Made by a program: the position numbers and the translations under genes. Below, piece after piece: positions 9,256-18,900 of a stretch of 64,000 nucleotides of DNA. A model generated the notes under the pieces. The model was given only the letters and a program-made list of their open reading frames with translations, ran no database searches and was not told the DNA's origin. Source of the DNA: Cohaesibacter celericrescens (GTDB lineage: Bacteria > Pseudomonadota > Alphaproteobacteria > Rhizobiales > Cohaesibacteraceae). The number at the start of each line of letters is the position of its first letter. Position 1 is the first letter of the stretch. Location: positions 62,001-126,000 of the forward strand of contig NZ_PKUQ01000047.1 in NCBI RefSeq assembly GCF_002866925.1. Reading direction: 5' to 3'.

Positions 9256-9330
9256 GGTCGTCATCGGTAGCCTTTCCAACTTGATGGGATTGTGCCACGG
9301 TCAGCTTCTTTTCTAGGGAGGAAGACCATT

Positions 9331-9795
9331 ATGATCCGCCTATTGATTGCACTCATGCTATTGACCGGGCCGGCGTTCGCGGTTGAATGTACGCAGGCAA
9401 ACGGGATTTATACCGATGATCGCGGCTTCACTTTGTCTTTTGAGACAAGGGGCACTGTAACCGCGCCCTATGTTATGAGGCTTGAGAATACGACCACCGG
9501 CGACAGGCTCATTGGTGATATTATCTATGGCAATGGGCTTGGTGTGCCCTACGCGCGGTTTGCCAAGTCCTGCAAAGTAGAAACCTATGGGCTTGAATGT
9601 GAAGAGGCGATTTATGAAGGGGTCGCCTATACCATCGGCAACTATGACGCCACTGCAGCCATTCCCGACATAAACGAGCCTGCTGCAAAAGTGATCCTGT
9701 TTCCACAGTCTGTGCTTGGCTATTATCAGGCGATAAAGTCTGGTGATCTACAAAAAATGCCAAGTGAGATTTTCGAGCTGACCGCATGCAAATAA
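9331..9795 (+). CDS. Exported protein of unknown function
   Basis: 154 residues from ATG 9331, preceded by a strong GGGAGG; the frame runs open 39 bp upstream but that segment has no ribosome-binding site. A signal peptide (MIRLLIALMLLTGPAFA) is followed by a small beta-rich domain with four Cys (VECTQ, KSCKV, LECEE and the terminal TACK), consistent with two disulfides in the periplasm. No family recognised. It ends 73 bp before an iron-type alcohol dehydrogenase gene. Confidence 0.68.
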   Translation: MIRLLIALMLLTGPAFAVECTQANGIYTDDRGFTLSFETRGTVTAPYVMRLENTTTGDRLIGDIIYGNGLGVPYARFAKSCKVETYGLECEEAIYEGVAYTIGNYDATAAIPDINEPAAKVILFPQSVLGYYQAIKSGDLQKMPSEIFELTACK

Positions 9796-9868
9796 TTCGC
9801 AATAGAGAGGGCTTGTTTATCGGTAGCAGTGCTGCTTAGTGTCCTGTCCAATGATGTCGGGAGGAACC

Positions 9869-11026
9869 ATGTCTGCTTTTACATTCAATACGACGCCAAG
9901 CATCCGGTGTGAAGTCGGGGTAACTGCCAAAATTGGCCCTGACATCGCGAGCAGATTCAGTCGATCTGTCCAGGTGATCACCGATAAGGGACTGATTGCA
10001 ATCGGGCTGCTTGCTCCCTTTCTCCAATCTTTGGAAGACGCAGGTGTCTGCTATGTCGTGTTTGATGGAGTGGTCGCCGATCCTCCTGTTGCGGTTGTCG
10101 AGGCGGCCAAGGCTCAAGCCTTGGAGGCAAATGTCGATACCATCGTTGGGTTCGGTGGTGGCTCTTCTCTGGATGTTGCCAAGCTGGTGGCGCTGATGGT
10201 TGGTGGCGGCGAGGCGCTGGATGATATCTATGGGGTGGGTCTGGCAAAAGGAAGGCGCTTGCCGCTTATTCTCATTCCCACCACTGCGGGCACCGGATCG
10301 GAAGCCACGCCGGTGGCCATCGTAACCATCGGAGAGGGTGAGAAAAAAGGTGTTGTCGCACCGCAGCTGTTGCCCGATCTGGCTATTCTGGATGCTGCTT
10401 TGACCCTTGGGTTGCCTGCTTCTATTACGGCGGAGACCGGCGTTGATGCGATGGTGCATGCCATTGAGGCCTTTACTTCGACGTCACCCAATAATAATCC
10501 GATTTCCAAGGGGTTGGCCCGCGGTGCGCTGGAGTTGCTGGGAAGCAATATAAAGGCGGCGGTTGAGCATGGCTCAAATCTTGAAGTGCGCAGCAATATG
10601 TTGCTTGGCTCCCTGATCGCGGGGCAGGCTTTTGCCAACAGTCCCGTTGCTGCGGTGCATGCGTTGGCCTACCCAATTGGCGGCTACTACCATGTTCCGC
10701 ACGGTCTTTCTAACGCACTGGTGTTGCCTCACGTGTTGGCGTTTAACGCGACGGTCTGCGGTGATGCTTATGCCGAATTGGCTCCGCTTGTCTTTCCTGA
10801 TTTGTTGGGAGTGTCTAAAGACCGAAGGGCGGCCATGTTTGTGGCGCACATCGCCGATCTATGTTCGGAATTGGGCATGAAAACCCAATTGCGGCAAGTG
10901 GGTATCGAGCGGGATGCTTTGGCGCATTTGGCGTCCGAGGCGATGAAACAATCGCGGCTATTGGTCAACAATCCGCGGCCGGTAGATGAAGTGGCGGCGT
11001 TGGCGATCTATAAAGCGGCTTGGTAG
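9869..11026 (+). CDS. Iron-containing (group III) alcohol dehydrogenase
   Basis: 385 residues from ATG 9869, which has GGGAGG eight bases upstream; ten codons further upstream are open but lack a site. Group III dehydrogenases oxidise alcohols or reduce aldehydes with NAD(P) and a divalent metal, usually Fe(II) or Zn(II). The nucleotide-binding GFGGGSSLDVAK is at about residues 94-105 and IPTTAGTGSEATPV follows. Metal ligands are read as Asp193 and His197 (GVDAMVHAIEAFTS), His264 (AVHALAYPIGG) and His278 (YYHVPHGLSNALV). Substrate cannot be deduced. It converges with yaiI across an 18-bp gap. Confidence 0.9.
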   Translation: MSAFTFNTTPSIRCEVGVTAKIGPDIASRFSRSVQVITDKGLIAIGLLAPFLQSLEDAGVCYVVFDGVVADPPVAVVEAAKAQALEANVDTIVGFGGGSSLDVAKLVALMVGGGEALDDIYGVGLAKGRRLPLILIPTTAGTGSEATPVAIVTIGEGEKKGVVAPQLLPDLAILDAALTLGLPASITAETGVDAMVHAIEAFTSTSPNNNPISKGLARGALELLGSNIKAAVEHGSNLEVRSNMLLGSLIAGQAFANSPVAAVHALAYPIGGYYHVPHGLSNALVLPHVLAFNATVCGDAYAELAPLVFPDLLGVSKDRRAAMFVAHIADLCSELGMKTQLRQVGIERDALAHLASEAMKQSRLLVNNPRPVDEVAALAIYKAAW

Positions 11027-11044
11027 GTGCGTTATCTGCGCTTG

Positions 11045-11527
11045 TCAGCCTCGATCACGTTTCAGTTTGGCCAGTGCTTCATGCAGGCTGGAGAGAAAAC
11101 GAGAACGGTCTGTTTTTGAGAAGGGCGGTGGGCCACCACCTACATCGCTGACTTCTCGCAAGTCCGCCATCAGATTGCGCATGGCGACAGCAGAGCCGAT
11201 GGAATTGTCGGTGAAGGGCTTGCCCGTTGTCCCGATGACGATTGCGCCCTTTTCCATGCATCTTTGTGCCAGTAAAATGTCGGCAGTGACAACAACCGCC
11301 GCGTCATGGGACGCTTGGGCAATATAATCGTCGGCGACGTCGGGGCCGTCTTCTACTTTGACAAAGGTTACCCAGTCTTCGCGCGGGATGCGCATAAATT
11401 GATTGGCGACCAATGTCACGGGCACGCCGTGGCGCTCCGCGACTTTGTATATTTCTTCTTTGACTGGACACGCATCTGCATCGACATAGACTTCGATGCT
11501 CGTCGCTTGAGTTTGGTCTGTGCTCAT
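11045..11527 (-). CDS. yaiI: YaiI/YqxD family protein (DUF188)
   Basis: 160 residues with the full family pattern: IEVYVDADACPVK at the N-terminus, VTADILLAQRC in the middle and SDVGGGPPPFSKTDRSRF near the end. The conserved Asp cluster suggests a PIN-like nuclease fold, but the function is not established for the family. It sits 10 bp downstream of the glycerate kinase gene on the same strand, so it is probably co-transcribed. Confidence 0.9.
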   Translation of the reverse strand: MSTDQTQATSIEVYVDADACPVKEEIYKVAERHGVPVTLVANQFMRIPREDWVTFVKVEDGPDVADDYIAQASHDAAVVVTADILLAQRCMEKGAIVIGTTGKPFTDNSIGSAVAMRNLMADLREVSDVGGGPPPFSKTDRSRFLSSLHEALAKLKRDRG

Positions 11528-11537
11528 ATGATCCGCC

Positions 11538-12833
11538 CTAGGTCTTGTCTACCAGACAGATTTGGATGTCGGCGACGTTGGTGCCTGTGGCACTCATCAT
11601 GATGTGATCGCCGGACAGGGCAAGGGCTTTGTAGCTGTCATTGTTGGCGAGCAGAGCTTCTGGGTCGGCGCCTTGCTCTCTAATGCGGGCAAGGGTTTGG
11701 GCGTCAACCAATCCGCCTGCGCTGTCGGTGGGGCCGTCGCGCCCGTCGGTGCCGCCGGATAAAAAGACCCAATGGCCGTCTTGTTGCGGCTCTTTTTCAG
11801 CAAGAGCCGCGAGGCGCAGCGCCAGTTCCTGATTGCGACCGCCCAAGCCGTCGCCCTTCAGCGTCACAGTGGTCTCGCCTCCCCAGATGTAAGCTGTCTT
11901 TTCGCCTCTGGGAGCCGCCGAGATTTCGGCAAGCAGATGCGGAGCGATGTCTTCGACATCTCCCTCTAGCAAATCATCGAGGATCAGACCACGCCAACCC
12001 AATGGTACCGCGTCAAAAATGGCATCAAGGCTGATGCGGTTTGAGCCGATCAATAGATTGGTGGTATTGGACAGGTCTTTGGTTTGGTCACCCAGTTTGT
12101 TTTCGAGAGCGCTGCGGACATTGGCTGGCAGTTGATCGATGAGGCCTTTTTGCTCGAACAAAGCCAGTGCGTCTTTGGCTGTTCCCAGTGGGGGATTGGT
12201 CGGGCCGGAGGCGATGACACTGAGATCGTCCCCCACCACATCAGACAGGATATAACTTTGCACCTGCGCGGGCCGGGCCAACTGGCTGAGGCCGCCGCCC
12301 TTGAGTTGGGACAGGGTCTGGCGGATCAGATTCATGTCCTGAATGGGGTAGCCGTTGGACAGCAGCAGCTTGTTGACCGCGATTTTATCTTCCAGGCTGA
12401 TCCCGTCGATGGGGGCTGGAACCAACGCCGAACCGCCGCCACTGATGAGGACGATGACTTTGTCTTTGTCGGTTGTCGTGGCCAACAGATCGATGATGGC
12501 TTTGCCTGCTGCTAGGCCATTTTCATCTGGAACGGGGTGGCCTGCTGCGAATGTGGTTGCGCCTTCGATCTTCGTGGCATTTTCATAATTGGTGATGACG
12601 AGCGCTTCAAATGGCGTGTCCTGGGGCAGGGCACCAAGGCACGTTGTTGCCATGGCATTGGCGGCCTTGCCTAGTGCTATGACCAAATAACGGCCATCCT
12701 GCAGGGGAGAGAGGGGATTATCTTGAAATGCCTTGTCCAACCCGGCTTTTGGGTTGGCCGCATTCACTCCGATCTGGAATAAGGCAAGTGCCTGCTCTCT
12801 AAGTTGTTGAATGATTGGGTTCGCCGCTGCCAT
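11538..12833 (-). CDS. gckA: Glycerate 2-kinase (MOFRL family)
   Basis: 431 residues from the ATG at 12833 (MAAANPIIQQL), with GAGGATGAA upstream; the frame is open 105 bp further up but that part has no family resemblance. It phosphorylates D-glycerate to 2-phosphoglycerate. Visible signatures are VIALGKAANAMA, AGHPVPDENG, VLISGGGSAL, NLIRQTLSQLKGGGL, LSDVVGDDLSVIASGPT and, in the C-terminal MOFRL domain, WGGETTVT, GGRNQELAL and SGGTDGRDGPTDSAGG. The gene is also called ttuD in other bacteria. It lies upstream of yaiI on the minus strand and 184 bp downstream of the sRNA terminator. Glycerate released from mannosyl- or glucosylglycerate could feed it, but this link is inference. Confidence 0.92.
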   Translation of the reverse strand: MAAANPIIQQLREQALALFQIGVNAANPKAGLDKAFQDNPLSPLQDGRYLVIALGKAANAMATTCLGALPQDTPFEALVITNYENATKIEGATTFAAGHPVPDENGLAAGKAIIDLLATTTDKDKVIVLISGGGSALVPAPIDGISLEDKIAVNKLLLSNGYPIQDMNLIRQTLSQLKGGGLSQLARPAQVQSYILSDVVGDDLSVIASGPTNPPLGTAKDALALFEQKGLIDQLPANVRSALENKLGDQTKDLSNTTNLLIGSNRISLDAIFDAVPLGWRGLILDDLLEGDVEDIAPHLLAEISAAPRGEKTAYIWGGETTVTLKGDGLGGRNQELALRLAALAEKEPQQDGHWVFLSGGTDGRDGPTDSAGGLVDAQTLARIREQGADPEALLANNDSYKALALSGDHIMMSATGTNVADIQICLVDKT

Positions 12834-13016
12834 GATTTCATCCTCACTTGCCCAGTCTGTGCCCCTTGATGATGCAATCGGATGAGGCGGATCGGGTGTT
12901 TGTTGGTTTGCACGACTATAAGAGGCGTGGAGCAACAAGGTCCAGTCTTGCAGGGGACTGAAATCAGACTTTACAGAGATAAATGGACGGTTGGGGATGG
13001 TTTTGGGTGAGTTTAC

Positions 13017-13059
13017 AAAAAATATGCCCTGTCCCCGGTTAACACCGGGGGCAAGGCAT
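13017..13059 (-). terminator. Rho-independent terminator, minus strand
   Basis: On the minus strand ATGCC, an internal bulge, CCCCGGT, loop GTTA, ACCGGGG, a bulge and GGCAT form a long stem (13059-13024). It is followed after one A by six Ts (13022-13017). It lies 184 bp upstream of the glycerate kinase start and therefore closes the preceding minus-strand transcript, not gckA. Confidence 0.8.
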
Positions 13060-13165
13060 GGATATCATCTGGGCGGGTCTGAATAACATGCCGTATCGGG
13101 GAGGAGGCAGCATGTTGCTCAGTGGCCTCCCGTCTCAGATGACGGTGCCCCTCGAGAGGGGCTTC
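13017..13165 (-). ncRNA. Putative small RNA with CCUCCUCCCC anti-Shine-Dalgarno loop
   Basis: Reading the minus strand from about 13165 down to 13017 gives a chain of hairpins: GCCCCT/AGGGGC (13162-13147), CCGTC/GACGG with loop ATCTGA (13146-13131), AACATGC/GCATGTT (13116-13085) enclosing an 18-nt loop that contains CCTCCTCCCC, and finally a GC-rich hairpin with a T6 run (a rho-independent terminator). The exposed loop is a perfect complement to a Shine-Dalgarno sequence. An alternative pairing of GGGAGGC (13131-13125) with GCCTCC in the loop could hide it. Alphaproteobacterial cuckoo-type (CcsR) RNAs have such CCUCCUCCC loops. The 5' end is a guess; no good -35/-10 pair was found, and processing from a longer transcript that includes the tiny upstream ORF is possible. 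Confidence 0.55.
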
Positions 13166-13295
13166 GTTGGCTCACTTACAAGTATAAATCTACTACTTTC
13201 GTCGTGGATATAAAGCGTCATTATTGCCTAGCAGCTTTGCCGATAGGACATGGCTAGGCCATATTTTGCTTTATTTGCAAGTGTTTATGCTTATT

Positions 13296-13430
13296 TTAGA
13301 GGTTGTCGCGACGGTAGAATGTCATGGCTTCCCAGTCGCGGCGTTCTGGATGAATGCGCTGCTCGGATTTGCCTGTGCCTTTGAAAATGCTGAGGGCAAT
13401 CGAGAGTGGGTTGCTGCTTTTAATAGACAT
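13296..13430 (-). CDS. Possible 44-residue protein
   Basis: An ATG at 13430 on the minus strand has AGAGGT eight bases upstream and opens a 44-codon frame (MSIKSSNPLSIALSIF at the N-terminus, MTFYRRDNL at the end). The sequence is amphipathic at the start and basic later. It does not show the usual DUF1127 pattern and I do not recognise it. It ends 130 bp before the structured RNA on the same strand, an arrangement like that of small ORFs that precede cuckoo RNAs in other alphaproteobacteria. The opposite strand also has an open frame, so coding status is uncertain. Confidence 0.35.
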   Translation of the reverse strand: MSIKSSNPLSIALSIFKGTGKSEQRIHPERRDWEAMTFYRRDNL

Positions 13431-13754
13431 GGCTTTTACCTCTTTGGGTTGGAAGCCTCCAGCATATTCTGGAGACCTGAGCCTAGGATTTGGTGACATA
13501 ATGCCATCTTGGGGGATTTCATAAAGGGACAAATTTGCTTAGCGTTCATGCGATATATGCATGGCTCTATTTTTTGCTGTGCAAATTAATTTTAGCTCCT
13601 TGCGCTTTGGGTTGCTGGTTTCCGGATCGATTGTGCTGGAATAGGTCGGACTGTTTGCTCAAAGGTTGCTCAAAGTCTGCTTGAAATTACCTTTGGGAAA
13701 AGACGCTTGCTTGCTGCATCCAAAGCCGCTGACAGAGGCTTTGGATTCTGATAT

Positions 13755-13769
13755 GTTCCTTTTATGTTC
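13755..13769. promoter_or_regulatory. LexA box upstream of imuA
   Basis: GTTCCTTTTATGTTC matches the alphaproteobacterial SOS box GTTC-N7-GTTC exactly. It ends 21 bp before the imuA start codon, a normal place for LexA to block the promoter. It explains DNA-damage control of the imuA-imuB-dnaE2 cassette. Confidence 0.85.
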
Positions 13770-13790
13770 TGTTTTTGAGTGAGGTATGTG

Positions 13791-14453
13791 ATGGATGATG
13801 TGTTTGCCAATAGCTATCCTTTGAAAGCCGGTCGTGCGCATGAAGTGACCGGCCATGGTTCCACGGCATTCGCGGCGATTGCTTGTGGCATTGGGAGCAA
13901 AAGTGGGTCCCGCATAAATCATGCGCGGCCCGCTTTATGGCTGACTCAAGGCTGGCGGTCCGACCAGCTCAATCCGGTTGGCCTGTCTGTTTTTTGTGAT
14001 CCGCATCGGATGCTGCTTGCTCGTGTCGCGGATCAAAAAAACATGTTGGCCTGTGCCGAAGAGGCGCTGCGCTCGGGCGCGGTTTCCACTGTGGTGGTTG
14101 AAGTGGGGCAGGCTTTATCCTTTACCGCAGGTCGGCGTTTGCAACTAGCCGCAGAGATGGGAGGGGCGACCGGACTTCTGCTGATTGGCGAGGATATGGG
14201 GAATAATGCAGCAGAAAGCCGCTGGCATTGTGCACCACTTTTCCGACAGGCTGTGCCCGGCTTGGCATCTTCTGACTCGACTCTGCAACGGTGGCAGATT
14301 ATAAAGAACAAATCAGGAACAATTGGATATTGGGATATCATCTGGGATGCAGAGACGCGTCGTGTCATTGTGGTTTCCGAGGCTGGCGAGCGACCGCATT
14401 ATGCGGCGACAGCCAGCGATGATGCCGTTTGCCCTTACGTTGCAGCTGAGTAA
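13791..14453 (+). CDS. imuA: Mutasome protein ImuA (RecA-like fold)
   Basis: 220 residues from ATG 13791 with GAGG six bases upstream; a GTG 12 bp earlier is in frame. ImuA proteins are RecA/SulA-related partners of ImuB and DnaE2 in damage-induced mutagenesis. Family features include RAHEVTGHGSTAFA near the N-terminus, PALWL, NPVGLSVF, LACAEEALRSG and VVVEVGQALSFTAGRRLQLAAE. The Walker A lysine motif of true RecA is absent. The C-terminal 107 bp overlap the start of imuB in another frame. A LexA box lies just upstream. Confidence 0.88.
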   Translation: MDDVFANSYPLKAGRAHEVTGHGSTAFAAIACGIGSKSGSRINHARPALWLTQGWRSDQLNPVGLSVFCDPHRMLLARVADQKNMLACAEEALRSGAVSTVVVEVGQALSFTAGRRLQLAAEMGGATGLLLIGEDMGNNAAESRWHCAPLFRQAVPGLASSDSTLQRWQIIKNKSGTIGYWDIIWDAETRRVIVVSEAGERPHYAATASDDAVCPYVAAE

Positions 14454-15963
14454 CAGCGATCGCCTTTATTGTCTCAATGAACAGGCCGAAGCGCAAGGAT
14501 TGCAGCGGGGGATGGGCTTGGCTGATGCCCGTGCGTTATGTCCCGGTTTGCAGACCATGCCTGCCGACAGGGAAGCGGACAGCCGTTTTTTGCATCTTCT
14601 GGCGCGCTGGGCGGGGCGCTATTGCCCGTGGGTCGGTCTGGAAGGGGACGACGGATTGGTCATGGATGTGACCGGATCGACCCATTTGTTTGGTGGCGAA
14701 GAGGCGTTGTTGCAGACTTTGCAGGACCGGATGATGCGGGCTGGATTGCATGTGCAGCTTGCACTGGCCGATACGCGGGGCGCGGCGTGGGCGCTTGCGC
14801 ATTTTTCTGAAGGTCCTTTTTTCGAAGGAGGCGGTGCCTCTGGCCGATTGGCCGAGGCGGGGAAAAGCTTTGATGCCATCAAGGGGCTGCCGGTCGTAGC
14901 ACTGCGTCTGGAAGACAAAATTTGCACCGGCCTTTTGCGGTTGGGTGTGCGCTCCATTGAAGATCTTTATGCCCTGCCAAGGGCAACACTGACGCGCCGT
15001 TTCGGCTTGACGCCCTTGATGCGGATGGATCAGGCGTTGGGGCATCGCAACGAGACGATCTCGCCGTTGGGGGAGCCTGCGCATTATGGCGTACGTATGA
15101 GCTTGCCCGAAGCCATCGGGCTGGCTTCGGATGTGATGGCCGTGGCTTCGAAATTGTTGGACCGGCTCTGCGACAAGCTGGTGGAACAAGGCTGTGGTGT
15201 GCGGGTGTTGCAATTGACTATGCGGCGGATGGATCTGGCCGCCAGTCAGGTGGAATTGCGCCTCGCACGCCCCATGCGGCAAGCCGCGCGCATTCTGCCG
15301 CTGTTTGAGCGTAGTGTGAATGAGGTGGATGCCGGATTTGGTATCGATATGGTGCGGCTTGAAGCGGTGGTGATCGAGCCGTTGGTGGATGAGCAGTTGG
15401 TAACGGCGTCGGTTGCTGGTGTGGGGGGGCATGACGATGATGGCAGTGGCGGGTCTTGCCAGCCGCTGGATGATTTGATCACCAGGCTTGGCAGTCGGAT
15501 CGGGCTTGAAAATATTGTGCGTTTTGTGCCTGCAGACAGTCATATCCCCGAGCGCAGTTTTTCCATACAACCTGCGGCTTGGAGTGCGCCTGCGCAGGAA
15601 TGGCCGCGCTGTGCGGCAGCAGACTCAGGCTCTGTTTCTGGGGCTGGTCAACCGCGTCCGTTGCGCCTGTTTCCGCCAGAGCCGCTTGTGCTGCCCTATA
15701 ACAAGGAAGAAGAGTCTATATCAGGACGACGGGAGCCTCCGGCCCATTTTCGTTGGCGGCGTATGGCGTTGAGCATTGAGCGGGCGCGCGGGCCAGAGCG
15801 CATTGCACCTGAATGGTGGTGGGAAGATGCTGCTTGGCGGACGGGCTTGCGGGATTACTGGTGGGTGGAGACACGGCAGGGGCGGCGGCTCTGGCTGTTT
15901 CATACCCCACAGAACCGGCTGTCGCATTTTTCCAGCTGGTTTGTGCAGGGGGAATTTGCATGA
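14347..15963 (+). CDS. imuB: Mutasome Y-family polymerase-like protein ImuB
   Basis: 538 residues from the ATG at 14347 (MQRRVVSLWFPRLASDRI), the usual ImuB N-terminus; an earlier in-frame start at 14323 lacks a site. It has a Y-family fold: GMGLADARALCPGL, GDDGLVMDVTGSTHLFGGE, LRLGVRSIEDLYALPRATLTRRFG and later PLxL-type sequence. The SIDE-type acidic active-site motif of real Y-family polymerases is not seen, as expected because ImuB is a catalytically inactive hub that binds the beta clamp, ImuA and DnaE2. The C-terminal part (WRRMALSIERARGPERI and WWEDAAWRTGLRDYWWVE) is the DUF6504-like region. It overlaps dnaE2 by ATGA. Confidence 0.92.
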   Translation: MQRRVVSLWFPRLASDRIMRRQPAMMPFALTLQLSNSDRLYCLNEQAEAQGLQRGMGLADARALCPGLQTMPADREADSRFLHLLARWAGRYCPWVGLEGDDGLVMDVTGSTHLFGGEEALLQTLQDRMMRAGLHVQLALADTRGAAWALAHFSEGPFFEGGGASGRLAEAGKSFDAIKGLPVVALRLEDKICTGLLRLGVRSIEDLYALPRATLTRRFGLTPLMRMDQALGHRNETISPLGEPAHYGVRMSLPEAIGLASDVMAVASKLLDRLCDKLVEQGCGVRVLQLTMRRMDLAASQVELRLARPMRQAARILPLFERSVNEVDAGFGIDMVRLEAVVIEPLVDEQLVTASVAGVGGHDDDGSGGSCQPLDDLITRLGSRIGLENIVRFVPADSHIPERSFSIQPAAWSAPAQEWPRCAAADSGSVSGAGQPRPLRLFPPEPLVLPYNKEEESISGRREPPAHFRWRRMALSIERARGPERIAPEWWWEDAAWRTGLRDYWWVETRQGRRLWLFHTPQNRLSHFSSWFVQGEFA

Positions 15964-18900
15964 GCCCAGACAGGCAGCAAAGCAAGGGGCGTCCGCAATC
16001 GACCGCCGTGTCGCCCCAACAGCTTGAGCAATTGCGACCCAAGGTCTATTCCGAATTGTGTGTGACCTCCAATTTTACGTTTCTGACCGGTGCATCGCAT
16101 CCCGAGGAACTGGTGAGCAAAGCGGCAGAATTGGGACTGGAGGCAATTGCCATCACCGACCGCAATTCGCTGGCAGGTGTGGTGCGGGCTTATGCTGCAC
16201 TGAAGGAAATTGAACGGGTCAATCAAAATACAGACGGCATCAAAGTGCCTCGACTGATTGTCGGCTGTCGGTTGGCTTTGGCCGATAGTGCCCTTGACTG
16301 GGTTGTTTTGCCGACAGACCGGCCCGCTTATACGCGGTTGGCGCGGCTGTTGACGTTGGGCAAAAGGCGCGCGGGGAAAGGGGGCTGCCATTTGGTGCTG
16401 GCCGACATGTTGGAGGGGTGCTCGGGCATGATGATCATTGCCTTGCCGCAGCAGGGTTTGGCACATCCCGATGTGGTTGCTCATCTCGGCACAGTCGTGC
16501 AGCGCTTCCCCGGGCATGTGTTTTTGGGGGCTGCACCTGCCTATAACGGCACGGATCAGGCCCATTTTGACGCCTGCGCACGGCTTGCCTACCGGTTGGC
16601 TGCGCCGATGGTGGCGGTGGGCGATGTGTTGATGCACCACGCAAAACGGCGACAGCTGGCGGATGTGCTGACCTGCATGCGCGAGCATGTCACCATTGAT
16701 GAAATCGGCTCACGGGCACTTCCCAATGCAGAACGGAGGCTGAAGGGTGCTGCTGATATGGAGCGGCTCTATCGCAGGCATCCGGCGGCGCTGCGTCGGG
16801 CGAGCGAGATTGCCATGCGTTGTAATTTTTGCCTCAGCCAGCTGTCCTATCAATATCCCGATGAGGTGGCTGGCAAGGAAGCGCCGCAAGCGCGGTTGAT
16901 CCGGTTGACCGAACAAGGACTCAAACGGCGTTATCCTGCTGGCGTGCCAGAAAAATCACGCAAACTGGCGGATAAGGAACTGGCGCTGGTCGAAAAGCTG
17001 GGCTTCGCTGCTTATTTTTTGACTGTGCATGACATTGTGGCTTTTGCCAAAGAACAAAAAATCCTGTGTCAGGGGCGCGGTTCGGCGGCCAATTCGATCC
17101 TTTGTTATGCCCTTGGGGTTACCGATGTCGCGCCCGAAATCATCACCATGGTGTTTGAACGCTTTGTCTCGGAACATCGCGGCGAGCCGCCTGATATTGA
17201 TGTGGATTTTGAGCATGAGCGGCGCGAAGAAGTGATCCAGCATATTTATGAAAAATATGGCCGCCATCGTGCCGGCCTGTGCGCCACAGTGATTCATTTT
17301 CGCTCTCGCTCGGCCATTCGCGAAGTGGGCAAGGTGATGGGGTTGAGCCAAGATGTGACCGCGGCTTTGTCCGGGCAGATCTGGGGCATGTCCAATGATG
17401 GCGTCGACACCAGTCGCATGCGAGAGCTGGGGCTGGAACCGGGGGATCGGCGGTTGATGCAGACCGTGCGACTGATCGGGGAGATCGTTGGCTTTCCACG
17501 GCATTTGTCGCAGCATGTGGGAGGCTTTATCATCACCAAGGGGCGGCTGGATGAATTGTGCCCGATTGAGAATGCGGCGATGGAAGATCGTACCATCATC
17601 GAGTGGGACAAGGATGACATCGATACGCTGGGGATTCTCAAGGTCGATATCCTGAGCCTTGGCATGCTGACCTGTATCCGCAAGAGCTTTGACCTTTTAA
17701 AACAGCATGAAGGCCTGCATTATGACATCGCGGCGGTGCCGCAAGAGGATGCCGCCACCTATGACATGTTATGCGTGGCCGATGCGGTGGGGGTGTTTCA
17801 AGTGGAAAGCCGGGCGCAGATGAATTTTCTACCGCGTATGCGTCCCCGTCGCTTTTATGATCTGGTGATCGAGGTGGCGATTGTTCGGCCCGGACCTATT
17901 CAGGGGGGGATGGTGCATCCCTATATCAACCGGCGGCAGGGGCGTGAAAAAGTACATTTTCCGTCCAAAGAACTGGAAGGCGTGTTGGGCAAGACGCTGG
18001 GTGTGCCGCTGTTTCAAGAGCAAGCCATGCAGATCGCTGTGGTAGGAGCAGGGTTTTCTCCCGAAGAAGCAGACCAATTGCGGCGATCACTGGCGACATT
18101 CCGGCGCATGGGCACCATTCACAGCTTCAAGGACAGGTTTTTGGCAGGCATGTTGCAGCGCGGCTATGACAAAGATTTTGCCGAGCGCTGCTTTTCTCAG
18201 ATCGAAGGCTTTGGCGAATATGGCTTCCCCGAAAGCCATGCTGCGGCTTTTGCTATGCTGGCCTATGTGTCGGCTTGGTTGAAGTGTCACCATCCGGCGA
18301 TTTTCGCCTGTGCTTTGCTCAATTCCCAGCCGATGGGCTTTTATGCGCCCGCCCAGATCGTGCGCGACGCGCGCGAACATGGCATCGAGGTGCGGCCCAT
18401 CTGCGTCAACAACAGCAGTTGGGACACCATGCTGGAGCGGCGCGGCGATGGGGCAAAGGCATTGCGGCTGGGCTTTCGGCAGATAAAAGGCTTCTCAAAA
18501 GAAGATGCCAACTGGATCGTGGCGGCTCGTGGCAATGGCTATCCTGATCCGCAGAGCGTGTGGCAACGCTCGGGCCTGTCGTCGGGTGCGCTGGAACGGT
18601 TGGCCGAGGCGGACGCCTTTGTGTCGATGGAAATGGACCGGCGCGAGGCTTTGTGGCAGGTGAAAGCCCAAGCGGGGCTCAAGCCTTTGCCGCTGTTCAA
18701 TGACCCCATTGACGGAGAGTGTATCGACGAGCCGAAAGTGACGTTACCGGCGATGCATTTGGGCGAGGAGGTGGTGGAGGATTATGTCGCCATGCGGCTG
18801 TCCCTGCGGGCCCACCCGATGGAGCTGTTGCGGCCGTCGATGCCAGAGCTGACAACCCACAGCGATTTACTGACCACAGGGGTGAAAAAAGCCAGCGTTT

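Noticed and set aside
13224..13496. Plus-strand open frame of 90 codons with hydrophobic stretches
   Set aside because: No ribosome-binding site or family resemblance, and it overlaps the better supported minus-strand 44-codon frame.
13547..13576. CATGC/GCATG hairpin followed by T6 on the plus strand
   Set aside because: Only a 5-bp stem and no plus-strand gene that it would terminate.
14536..15570. 344-codon antisense frame across imuB
   Set aside because: Opposite a clear imuB; His/Gln/Pro-rich composition typical of a shadow.
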